Assembly (NCBI GenBank): GCA_021775575.1
Contig: JAJFHO010000011.1
Location: 1 to 41,266, forward strand
Direction: 5' to 3'
Source of the DNA: Hyphomicrobiales bacterium
GTDB lineage: Bacteria; Pseudomonadota; Alphaproteobacteria; Rhizobiales; Methyloligellaceae
Length of the DNA: 41,266 nucleotides
Below the pieces are notes generated by a model, which saw only the letters and a program-made list of their open reading frames with translations, ran no database searches and had not been told where the DNA came from. The translations under genes and the position numbers were made by a program. This document shows positions 1 to 6,909 of the stretch, piece by piece. How positions within the stretch are numbered: the first letter of the stretch is position 1; the number at the start of each line of letters is the position of its first letter.

Positions 1-197
1 GCCACCAGTTTGCGAACAGCGAACTGGCCAGAAATCTGTCTGAAGAGGTTGACTATCTTGGCATTATCCGCCGGGGTGAACATGTGACGGTTCTTTACCG
101 GCAACGGAGCGCCAAAAAGGAAGGCGAATGGCTTGGCAGGCTTGTTCTTGGCTATGAAGGCGGAGAGGTCAGGATTTTCGGTGCATCCATCTTCTGA
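1..197 (+). CDS. C-terminal end of an unknown protein (partial)
   Basis: An open frame enters from the left edge (first full codon at base 3) and stops with TGA at 195-197, giving the last 64 residues of a protein. The tail is rich in charged residues (RRGEHVTVLYRQR, then KKEGEWLGRLVLGYEGG) and ends GASIF. The alternation looks like beta strands. I do not recognise the family. It lies 20 bp upstream of the SlyD-like gene on the same strand, so the two could share a transcript. Confidence 0.5.
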   Translation, partial: HQFANSELARNLSEEVDYLGIIRRGEHVTVLYRQRSAKKEGEWLGRLVLGYEGGEVRIFGASIF

Positions 198-217
198 GCA
201 GTTGGTTTGGATTTGAT

Positions 218-727
218 ATGAGTGAAAACATCCAGGACGGCAAGTTTGTCGAACTAACCTACAAAGTGACTGATAAAGAATCGAGGCATGTCCTCACCAC
301 GGTCGAGTTCCCGTTGGGCTATATTCACGGATACAATGAAATTCTGGCCCCTTCCATCCACAAGGAGCTCGAGGGCAAGTCAGTCGGCGAGGTGATCGAG
401 GTGCCGATCGATGGCAATCAGATTTATGGCCCCAGAGACGAGTCGTTGGTTTTTACTGATAACATTGAGAACGTTCCCAAGAAGTATCGGCAAGTCGGCA
501 CTTCCATCCTCATGGAGAACGACAAGGGCAAAACCCACAGCTTTTTCGTGACGCGGATGGACGACAAGACACTGACTGTCGATGGCAACAATCCGCTTTG
601 CGGGAGAGAGGTCATTTTTACGCTCGAGATACTGACCGTGCGCGACGCAACCGATGAAGAGACAAGAGCAGGCGGGCCCATCGTCGCGGATGCTAATGTC
701 AATGAAGCACTCAAGAGATCTATCTGA
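218..727 (+). CDS. SlyD-like FKBP-type peptidyl-prolyl isomerase
   Basis: This 169-residue protein reads as a SlyD/FkpB-type FKBP, a cytoplasmic prolyl isomerase and chaperone. Visible support is the N-terminal strand 'GKFVELTYKVTD', the 'PLGYIHGYNEILAP' segment matching the family's G-x-G-x-L/I-x-P-x-x-E region, a central insert (about residues 65-130), and the late motif 'TVDGNNPLCGREVIFTLEIL', which corresponds to the highly conserved DGNHPLAG segment of SlyD. The histidine- and cysteine-rich metal-binding tail of E. coli SlyD is absent; the C-terminus is short and acidic. The start ATG follows a weak ribosome site. A 52-residue gene begins 43 bp downstream and is probably cotranscribed. 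Confidence 0.85.
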   Translation: MSENIQDGKFVELTYKVTDKESRHVLTTVEFPLGYIHGYNEILAPSIHKELEGKSVGEVIEVPIDGNQIYGPRDESLVFTDNIENVPKKYRQVGTSILMENDKGKTHSFFVTRMDDKTLTVDGNNPLCGREVIFTLEILTVRDATDEETRAGGPIVADANVNEALKRSI

Positions 728-770
728 GTGGCAACACGAACCGAAATCTCCGTTACACAAGAGGTGACTT

Positions 771-929
771 ATGAGCGAGAAAAAACCCACCCCCAAAGTT
801 CCTGAGGGCAAAACGCGCTTTTTAAAAACGCGTCAGAAAAAGGCTAATGAAAAAGGGTTCGTTGGTTACGACACCATCTGGGAATCGTTCCAGAAGGAAG
901 TCAAATACACGACCCCAAAACGGCCATAG
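771..929 (+). CDS. Small basic protein of 52 residues, unknown function
   Basis: A short frame with ATG at 771 and TAG at 927-929 is preceded by a good ribosome site (AGAGGTG, six bases before the ATG). The product is lysine-rich at the N-terminus (MSEKKPTPKVPEGKTRF, then LKTRQKKANEKG) and ends in a more hydrophobic part with GYDTIWESFQKEVKY. There is no signal peptide and no membrane segment. The charge suggests nucleic-acid or ribosome binding, but that is inference; I do not recognise the family. It sits directly after the SlyD-like gene and before a GC-rich hairpin. Confidence 0.6.
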   Translation: MSEKKPTPKVPEGKTRFLKTRQKKANEKGFVGYDTIWESFQKEVKYTTPKRP

Positions 930-1068
930 GCGTCGACCCAAAGCGTAGATGAGCCGGATTGCGCGGCTATTGTCCGGACCCGTAAATGGGATTCCATCAG
1001 CGGCGGTTGCGTGATTCACGGTATGCGATGGGAGACCGAACGTGATTCGCCACCAATTTTCTGTAATT

Positions 1069-1091
1069 GCGGCCGGCCTTTGGTCGGCCGC
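1069..1091 (+). terminator. GC-rich hairpin after the small basic protein gene
   Basis: The arms GCGGCCGGCC and GGTCGGCCGC pair over ten positions (one G-U) around a three-base TTT loop. It lies between the 52-residue gene and the phosphodiesterase gene. No clear T-run follows, so it may be a weak terminator or only an mRNA end-stabilising structure. Confidence 0.4.
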
Positions 1092-1133
1092 TCGCGTATT
1101 AGATCCACACTTTGCTGATAGGCTCGGACGATC

Positions 1134-1952
1134 ATGATTATCGCCCAGATATCCGACACCCATATCGCGCTCGACACGCCCGATGCCAGGCGCCGGATAG
1201 AGGATTTCGAGGACACCGTCGCCGATATCAACGCGCTTGATCCGGCGCCGGACGTGGTCGTTCATACCGGTGATATTGTTCAGAACGGAAGGCCGGACGA
1301 ATACGCTCAGGCTGCAGCCACGCTGGCGAAGTTGCATGCACCGGTATATGTGATGGTCGGCAATAAGGACGACAGGCCTAATTTGCGCGAGGCGTTTTCG
1401 GGGTGCGAATATCTTTCGCGCAGGTCCGGGTTTGTCGATTATGCTATTGAAGACTACCCGGTGAGGCTTATTGCGCTGGATACATTGAATCCGGACAGCA
1501 AAAAGGGTGATTTTTGCGAGCAGCGATTCAGAAACCTGCACGACCTTATCGGCTCCGATACCTCCAAACCTGTCGCTGTTTTCATGCACCATCCGCCATT
1601 TGAAGTCACGGTAGGGCCGGACCTGCGCCACTTCGACGTAGTGGAAACGATGTTGAGGCTGCGCCGGGCCTTGCAGCAATCCGGGCGCGTTGTCGTTGTT
1701 TTCAGCGGCCACGTTCACCGGTCTGTGACAGGTTCCGTCGGTAGCATTCCGGGTTGGGTAATGGCGAGTATCGCCACCACGCTTCGCAAGGGCGAGTATC
1801 CGGAAAATGTCAGAGCCCGGCCGATCTACCAGATTCACAGGTTTGATCCGCAATGGGGCTTTACGACCGAGTCGCGGGTTGTGATCTCAAGTCCTGAAGA
1901 GCCCCACGATGGCGACAGGAGCGGCTGGTCCACCCAAGACGCCCGGCTGTGA
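1134..1952 (+). CDS. CpdA-like metallophosphoesterase (class III cyclic nucleotide phosphodiesterase family)
   Basis: A 272-residue calcineurin-fold phosphoesterase. In order, the metal-binding motifs are DTH (D8, H10), GD (D47), GN-x-D (N77), the His pair in MHHPPF (H152/H153) and GHVH (H193, H195). This set is typical of CpdA/Rv0805-type enzymes that hydrolyse 3',5'-cAMP or other phosphodiesters in the cytoplasm. One residue stands out: the usual GNHD reads GNKD, with Lys78 where the family normally has the catalytic His. The codon is AAG, so it is not a one-base slip from CAC or CAT. The C-terminal tail after about residue 225 is poorly conserved and may be disordered. No signal peptide. 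A class III cyclase gene at 28634-30457 could in principle supply a cyclic nucleotide, but the link is only inference. Confidence 0.8.
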   Translation: MIIAQISDTHIALDTPDARRRIEDFEDTVADINALDPAPDVVVHTGDIVQNGRPDEYAQAAATLAKLHAPVYVMVGNKDDRPNLREAFSGCEYLSRRSGFVDYAIEDYPVRLIALDTLNPDSKKGDFCEQRFRNLHDLIGSDTSKPVAVFMHHPPFEVTVGPDLRHFDVVETMLRLRRALQQSGRVVVVFSGHVHRSVTGSVGSIPGWVMASIATTLRKGEYPENVRARPIYQIHRFDPQWGFTTESRVVISSPEEPHDGDRSGWSTQDARL

Positions 1953-2472
1953 TCGAGAGAAACTGACCGACATAGAGATTTGCGCCGCCGGAGCGCGAAC
2001 AATGTATGGCGCTCATGGGATGCGGTGAATTTTTGGCGACGTATTCCGGTCCGTGGTTACCTCCTTTTTTCCGATCCTTAAATGACAATCTGCCGGATCT
2101 GGCACGAGCTGCTTTGAATGATGAAGGGAACGGATTTGCCACGGTAACAGTAGCGCAGTCTGCGGCACTTGCTTTGAAACGACATTTCTTCGGTATATAG
2201 CCACTGCCGATCTGGATGCAGTTTTGCACGAATTGATGTTCGTAATCCTCTGGAAATTCCAACGTGATTGCGAGCGGCAAAAAGTGATTTTTCTGTAGGT
2301 TGACTGACGCGTTTGCACATTTCCAGGCTTCATTATTACCGGAAGGCCCCGCCACATTTTCACAATTCCAGGGTTCGGACACAGATACGAGCTTGACGCC
2401 CTGGGCGAAGAGCTCGTTATGCCAATCCGCAAAAAACGAGAGTCCCGGATAGTAGTGCGCCCCTGTTCGTGA
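1861..2472 (-). pseudogene. Reverse-strand remnant of an unknown protein gene
   Basis: Between the phosphodiesterase and the ykgJ-like gene there is no forward gene, but one reverse frame is open throughout and reads like protein. It carries GAHYYPGLSFFADWHNEL, then SEPWNCENVAGPSGNNEAWKC, then LPLAITLEFPEDYEHQFVQ. It is rich in aromatic residues and has five evenly scattered cysteines. No ATG start is present in the protein-like part; a GTG at 2382-2380 could start a 173-residue product, without a convincing ribosome site. The frame overlaps the 3' end of the convergent phosphodiesterase gene by 92 bp and runs into the broken ykgJ gene at its 5' end. I read it as a gene that lost its N-terminus. 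Family not recognised. Confidence 0.3.
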
Positions 2473-2477
2473 TCTTG

Positions 2478-3116
2478 ATGGCAAAAAGGATGAGCTCGAA
2501 CCGGCATCGCCGGACGAGGAACGGCTCACGGGCGGCGACAGCTTCTGTTTCAATTGCCACAAGGGCGTCTCCTGCTGGAATGAATGCTGCCACGACACCG
2601 ATATCACGCTGACGCCATTCGACTATTCTGCGTTTATCGCGCCGACTGGATATCCCTCCAGCAGATTTCCTGGCGACCTACGCTTATCCGGAAATGTGGA
2701 ACCGGGCGGAGCTTCCTGTTGCCAAACTATCCATGGTCGACGCGGAAGGCGGCCAGAACCCAAGCGTCTTCATGGATGCGGACAGTGGCTGCACGGTCTA
2801 TGAGGACCGCCCTGTTTTCTGCCGCTATTACCCGCTTGGCCTGGCGACCGTGAAGATGATGAGCGACACGGAAGCGAATGATTTCTACTTCCTCGTGAAG
2901 GAGGCGCACTGCAAGGGCCATGACGAGCCTGACGAGCAGACAGTTGCGGACTTTCGCCGCGGACAGGGCGTGGAGGAATATGACGCAAGAAACCGTGGCT
3001 GGATGAACATTCTGATGAAGACGGTGTCCTGGCAAATTCTCGGTGGACCCTATGGCCAGGAAATGGATCCCCGCACCAAGAAGATGTTCTTCATGGCGAC
3101 CAGAGACTTGGCATAA
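2478..3116 (+). pseudogene. YkgJ-family cysteine-cluster protein gene, broken by two frameshifts
   Basis: Three adjoining frames together encode a YkgJ/UPF0153-type protein with putative metal-binding cysteines. The middle frame gives the signature FCFNCHKGVSCWNECC, then HDTDITLTPFD. After an apparent extra T near 2624 the frame shifts and continues ILRLSRRLDIPPADFLATYA, then WNRAELPVAKLSMVD, and on to SGCTVYEDRPVFCRYYPLG. The middle frame has no start codon: stop at 2453-2455, none after it. ATG 2478 would reach it only if the five-A run at 2483-2487 had six. Read straight through, ATG 2478 hits TGA at 2610-2612. The result is a pseudogene, or a sequence with two indel errors. The remaining C-terminal 140-residue frame starting at 2694 lacks the first Cys cluster. 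Confidence 0.75.
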
Positions 3117-3156
3117 ATCGTTGTTTTTATGATCGAGGTCATATTCGGACTCCCGG

Positions 3157-3717
3157 ATGAGGCCTACTTTGCCGGCCATGATCACGCACAGGCCGTTATC
3201 CGGCAAAGCGCGGTTGGACGATGCTGGTGCGCGGGGTTTCGCCCGGCTGGCGCCGCCAATCCCGCTATTCGCGCTCCAGCCGCTGCTGGGGCACATCGTT
3301 ACGACGATCGCGGGGCGTCACCCGGAGCTGATCGCGCGGCTCGGTGACAATTGCCGGAAGCGCTTCCTGATCGATCCGCATAATTTGCCCTTTTTTCTGT
3401 TGCTTCAGCCGGACCCCGACAGGCCGCGGCTGAAAGCCTATGGCCGCGCCCGGGACATCGAGCATGATGTTCATATTTCCGGAACATTTCTGACGTTGCT
3501 CAGGATGATCGACGGCCAGAGCGACAGCGACGCCCTGTTTTTCAATCGCGACCTGACCATCACAGGCGATACCGAAGCGGTCGTCGCCTTGCGTAACGCG
3601 CTCGACAATATGGATGTCACGCTCGCCGACGATGTCGCGGCTTGCTTTGGCCCGCTGTCGCGACCGGTGCGTGCCGTTATTGATTTGACCTTCAAGTTTG
3701 CGAGCCCGAAACCATGA
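3157..3717 (+). CDS. ubiT: UbiT-like SCP2-domain protein, oxygen-independent ubiquinone biosynthesis
   Basis: A 186-residue protein with one SCP2 (sterol-carrier) domain over about residues 35-165. It has hydrophobic N-terminal stretches (PPIPLFALQPLLGHIV) and the late segment LTITGDTEAVVALRNALDN that recurs in UbiT. UbiT is a lipid-binding accessory factor thought to present ubiquinone intermediates. The call rests heavily on context: its end overlaps the ubiU start by four bases (ATGA) and ubiV follows, the usual ubiTUV order. Two starts are possible: ATG 3157 or ATG 3178 (MITHRPLSG); neither has a strong ribosome site and the N-terminus before about residue 20 is not conserved. The region lies directly after the broken ykgJ gene. 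Confidence 0.85.
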   Translation: MRPTLPAMITHRPLSGKARLDDAGARGFARLAPPIPLFALQPLLGHIVTTIAGRHPELIARLGDNCRKRFLIDPHNLPFFLLLQPDPDRPRLKAYGRARDIEHDVHISGTFLTLLRMIDGQSDSDALFFNRDLTITGDTEAVVALRNALDNMDVTLADDVAACFGPLSRPVRAVIDLTFKFASPKP

Positions 3718-4718
3718 CACAATTGTTCAAACCGGAGCTGGTATGTCCGGCCGGGACCCCCGCTGGTCTGCGCACCGCCGTGGATGCGGGCGCCGATGCC
3801 GTTTATTGCGGCTTTCAGGGCCCGACCAATGCGCGCAATTTCCCTGGCCTTAACTTCACCGTTGCCGAGATGGCCGGTGCCGTGTCCTACGCCCACGACC
3901 ATGGCGCCAAAGTCCTGGCGGCAATCAATTCATTTCCCACCGCCGGGCGCACCGAACTCTGGAAGGAAGCCATCGATGAGGCTGTGAGCATCGGCGTTGA
4001 CGCGGTGATCGTCGCCGATATCGGCATGACGCAATATTTGAGCAAAGCCCACCCCGGCCAGCGCATCCATCTGTCCGTGCAGGCAGGCGCCTCATCGCCA
4101 GAGGCGATCAACTTTTATTGCCGAAGATTCGATATCAAGCGCGTGGTGCTGCCGCGCATTCTGACCGTTGCGGAAATCAAGCAAGTGCATGACGAGATCG
4201 GTTGTGAAATCGAGGCATTCGTCTTCGGCAATATCGGAATGATGGCAGAAGGACGCTGCGCGCTCACCAACTATGTCACCGGTCAGTCGACCAATATGGA
4301 TGGCGTGTGTTCGCCGGCGAGTCATGTTCACTATGAAGAAGACGAAGACCGGAATTTGAAGACCAGGCTCGGTGAATTCGCCATTGACTGCATCGCCTGC
4401 GGAGAACATGCGGGCTATCCGACGATCTGCAAGGGCCGCTACAATGTCAGCCACAAACAAGAATATTACGCCTTCGAGGAGCCGGTCAGCCTGAACCTCA
4501 CCCGGTTGTTGCCTGATCTGATGCGGGCCGGGGTAACGGCCCTGAAAATCGAGGGCCGGCAACGCTCGCGGGCCTATGTCAAAGCCGTGGTCTCCGCATT
4601 TCGCCAAGCCGTCGATGCCTATTCAGAAGGCGGTGAACCCGATATCAGCAACCTTTTGGCACTGACCGAGGGCAGCCGGGAAACCCAAGGCGCATTCCGC
4701 TCAAAAACCTGGAGATAG
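3714..4718 (+). CDS. ubiU: UbiU, U32-peptidase-like iron-sulfur subunit of the anaerobic ubiquinone hydroxylase
   Basis: A 334-residue U32-family protein. Matches to UbiU are ELVCPAGTPAGLRTAVDAGA near the N-terminus, LNFTVAEM, INFYCRRFD, VVLPRILT, GRCALTNYVTGQSTNMDGVC, HAGYPTICKGRY and ALKIEGRQRSRAYV near the C-terminus. UbiU and UbiV form a complex that hydroxylates ubiquinone precursors without O2, each holding a [4Fe-4S] cluster. In E. coli UbiU the ligands are, as I recall, C169, C176, C193 and C232. Equivalents of the last three are C182, C199 and C239. The first is glycine here (G175 in FGNIGMMAEGRC; codon GGA). Two extra cysteines, C226 and C229, lie ten residues before C239 and might substitute. 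Starts inside the end of ubiT and ends two bases before ubiV. Confidence 0.93.
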   Translation: MTQLFKPELVCPAGTPAGLRTAVDAGADAVYCGFQGPTNARNFPGLNFTVAEMAGAVSYAHDHGAKVLAAINSFPTAGRTELWKEAIDEAVSIGVDAVIVADIGMTQYLSKAHPGQRIHLSVQAGASSPEAINFYCRRFDIKRVVLPRILTVAEIKQVHDEIGCEIEAFVFGNIGMMAEGRCALTNYVTGQSTNMDGVCSPASHVHYEEDEDRNLKTRLGEFAIDCIACGEHAGYPTICKGRYNVSHKQEYYAFEEPVSLNLTRLLPDLMRAGVTALKIEGRQRSRAYVKAVVSAFRQAVDAYSEGGEPDISNLLALTEGSRETQGAFRSKTWR

Positions 4719-4720
4719 CC

Positions 4721-5620
4721 ATGACCCCGCAACTCACGCTGGGACCGGTTCTGTACAACTGGGCGCCCGAACACTGGCGCGATTTTTATTTTCAGGTGGC
4801 CGATGAAGCGCCGGTGGACACCGTCTTCCTCGGCGAGGTGGTTTGCTCAAAACGTGCAGCCCTGTTTGATCCATATCTGGAGGAGGTCGTTGCACGCCTG
4901 GAAAATGCGGGGAAAAAGCTGGTGTTTTCCACGCTTGCCGAAGTGACCAGTACCATCGACCGCCGGCTTGTGGAGCGGGTGGCGGCATCGGACGAGTTCT
5001 TCATCGAGGCCAATGATGCATCCGCGCTTTCCTATCTCGATGGCCGCCCGCACGCTATTGGCCCTTATATGAATGTGTACAACGAAGACTCTCTGGATTT
5101 CTTTGCCGGCAACGGCGCACGCAGCATCTGCCTTCCGCCGGAAATGCCGGCAAGTGGTATTGCCGCTATGGGCAGACAAGCGGCCGAACTTGGCCTCGAC
5201 CTGGAAGTTCAGGTTTACGGGCGCATTCCGCTGGCGTTGTCGGCCAGGTGCTATCACGCGCGGGCCCACGACCGCACCAAGGACAGTTGCCAGTTTGTCT
5301 GTGACAAGGATCCCGACGGCATGGTGCTGAACACATTGGAGGGCAGGGCGTTTCTCGCCGTCAACGGCATCCAGACGCAGTCCTATACCTGTCTCAACCT
5401 TGCCAATGAACTGGATGAGCTTGGTGCATTCGGGATCAGCCGGTTTCGCGTCTCGCCGCAAAGTACCGGAACTGTGGCGGTCACCAAATCCTTCCACGCT
5501 CTCTTGAACAAGGAATTGAGCCCGGCGGAGGCAAGTGCAAAGTTGTGCGAAATTGGGCTCGATGTGCCATTCTCAAATGGCTTTTATCATCAGCAGTCCG
5601 GATTTGAATGGCACGCGTAG
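4721..5620 (+). CDS. ubiV: UbiV, U32-peptidase-like iron-sulfur partner of UbiU
   Basis: A 299-residue U32-family protein starting two bases after the ubiU stop, so the pair is translationally linked. It begins LTLGPVLYNWAPEHWRDFY and has FLGEVVCSKR (C42) and SARCYHARAHDRTKDSCQFVC (C177, C190, C194). The spacing C-x12-C-x3-C plus one N-terminal Cys matches the four [4Fe-4S] ligands reported for E. coli UbiV (C39, C180, C193, C197), so this cluster looks intact. The C-terminal part keeps NGIQTQSYTCLNLANEL and FRVSPQS, as in the family. Role: with UbiU, oxygen-independent ring hydroxylation of ubiquinone intermediates. The next gene downstream is convergent. Confidence 0.93.
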   Translation: MTPQLTLGPVLYNWAPEHWRDFYFQVADEAPVDTVFLGEVVCSKRAALFDPYLEEVVARLENAGKKLVFSTLAEVTSTIDRRLVERVAASDEFFIEANDASALSYLDGRPHAIGPYMNVYNEDSLDFFAGNGARSICLPPEMPASGIAAMGRQAAELGLDLEVQVYGRIPLALSARCYHARAHDRTKDSCQFVCDKDPDGMVLNTLEGRAFLAVNGIQTQSYTCLNLANELDELGAFGISRFRVSPQSTGTVAVTKSFHALLNKELSPAEASAKLCEIGLDVPFSNGFYHQQSGFEWHA

Positions 5621-5661
5621 CGCGCGCTTGCGGGCAGATATCGTTTCCCGGTTGAGGGGCG

Positions 5662-6318
5662 CTAGTTCCGTGCCATCGGGTCGCTGGTTAGGACGGGGTT
5701 GCCGTCCTCGTCAAACTCTGTCAGCCCATGCTCGTTCAGGATCTCGCGGGTGCGCGCGTGCCACTCGTTATTGACGGTGAGAATGCCTTCCTTTTCGCCT
5801 GCCTGAGCCCATTTCAAAACGGCCAGCGCCTTGCGCTTGCAGTTGGCGACATATTCCAGCAGCACCGGAAAGCTCGGGCCATTCTTGCGCGGCCGCATGT
5901 CCTGGACGCCCTTTTCGAGATTGGTCGCGACTTCGGCCTGAAGACAGACCCAATCGGTTAGCTCGTTATCGCGAAGGTCGCGGATTCTCTCCAGCGCGTC
6001 GCGCCGCTGGCCGCTCCGCGCAAGCGTCCCGCGGTCCCGGTAGGGCGTGGCGTGAATATATTTGTGGATCAGTTGCCACTTCTCGAATTCGGCTTCCCGG
6101 GCGGCGAGTGAATGGCTCGCATCGCCCGTGAAAGAGCGATGGTGAAGGATGGCCTGGCCAACGCGGGCCTTCAGCTCGCGCAGTGCGCCGGGCGCATGTC
6201 CGGCGGCACCGACCAACAGCTCTTCCAGCCGTTTTTCCATGCCATCCAGGCAATCATTCTGCGTTTTGTCTTGCGGCCTCGGCGCATGGTCTCGGGGTTT
6301 TGCCTGACACTGCCCCAT
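5662..6318 (-). CDS. Hypothetical protein, helical, unknown function
   Basis: A 218-residue soluble protein; if it starts at Met27 (6240) it is 192 residues and begins MEKRLEELLVG. The sequence is charged and mostly helical, with several tryptophans (FEKWQLIHKYIHA, NELTDWVCLQAEV, ALAVLKWAQAGEKEG, NNEWHARTREILNEHGL) and an acidic C-terminus EFDEDGNPVL. No signal peptide, transmembrane segment or known motif is visible. Conserved-looking tryptophans argue that it is a real gene rather than noise. It is convergent with ubiV. I do not recognise the family and assign no function. Confidence 0.6.
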   Translation of the reverse strand: MGQCQAKPRDHAPRPQDKTQNDCLDGMEKRLEELLVGAAGHAPGALRELKARVGQAILHHRSFTGDASHSLAAREAEFEKWQLIHKYIHATPYRDRGTLARSGQRRDALERIRDLRDNELTDWVCLQAEVATNLEKGVQDMRPRKNGPSFPVLLEYVANCKRKALAVLKWAQAGEKEGILTVNNEWHARTREILNEHGLTEFDEDGNPVLTSDPMARN

Positions 6319-6419
6319 ATTAGAAAGCGCCCCGCCGGCTTACACAAGAGCCCGCAACCGCCGTGACCGCGCCTCACGGCGAGGCCCGAATATCCCCGCC
6401 GGCATAGCGCGCGGCGTGC

Positions 6420-6836
6420 CTATTTGCACACGAGCGCGCCGGCTGTGCAGATTGCCGGTGCGAACAGGCCTTCCCAGCATTGCGTATAATCCCTGGCCGT
6501 TACGATGTCGGGCCTGAAGAATTCACTTGCCGGAACGCTGTCGCGCAATGAAGGGTTCGGCTTGGCGCGTTTCGCACGAATCTTCACCTGGGAGCGCCGC
6601 CAGCCTTGCTGCCGGATCAGATCGACGATCTGCGTCTTGAGACCCGTACGGGAAATTTTCTGCGATTCCGCTTTGGTGCTGGCGCTTCGCGTGAAGGAAA
6701 CGATAAAGCAGTTGGCGCCGCTCGGCTCGATTTCGACGCGTCCGTTGCCCCAGTCCTGTGCGGTTGCCGGCCGGGTGAAAGCGACAAGCGCGGCAATGCC
6801 CGCGGCCAATCCCAAATAACCAATGACCCCTCTCAT
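6420..6836 (-). CDS. Small secreted protein, unknown function
   Basis: A 138-residue protein with a clear Sec signal peptide: Arg2, then a hydrophobic core (YLGLAAGIAALVAF) and a likely cut after ATA (about residue 26) before QDWGNG. The start ATG is preceded by a very strong ribosome site (GGGGGGAGGTAGCC). The mature part of about 112 residues is basic in the middle (KIRAKRAKPNP) and ends with three cysteines in the last 22 residues (QCWEG, AICTA, LVCK) plus one near residue 43, compatible with two disulfides in the periplasm. Family not recognised. Confidence 0.6.
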   Translation of the reverse strand: MRGVIGYLGLAAGIAALVAFTRPATAQDWGNGRVEIEPSGANCFIVSFTRSASTKAESQKISRTGLKTQIVDLIRQQGWRRSQVKIRAKRAKPNPSLRDSVPASEFFRPDIVTARDYTQCWEGLFAPAICTAGALVCK

Positions 6837-6909
6837 GGCTACCTCCCCCCTGGATCATTAAACAATACGGCGGGATAATGCCGTGGAACAGGGCCGCTGC
6901 CCAGCCCCT

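Noticed and set aside
2006-2200. Forward frame of 64 codons after the phosphodiesterase gene
   Set aside because: No ribosome site and no family features; the opposite strand reads more like protein here.
3108-3121. TTGGC-ATAA-ATCGT as an FNR box for ubiTUV
   Set aside because: The distance to ATG 3178 (57 bp) fits the other boxes and the function would fit, but only six of ten consensus positions match and the essential CAA end is missing, so chance is likely.
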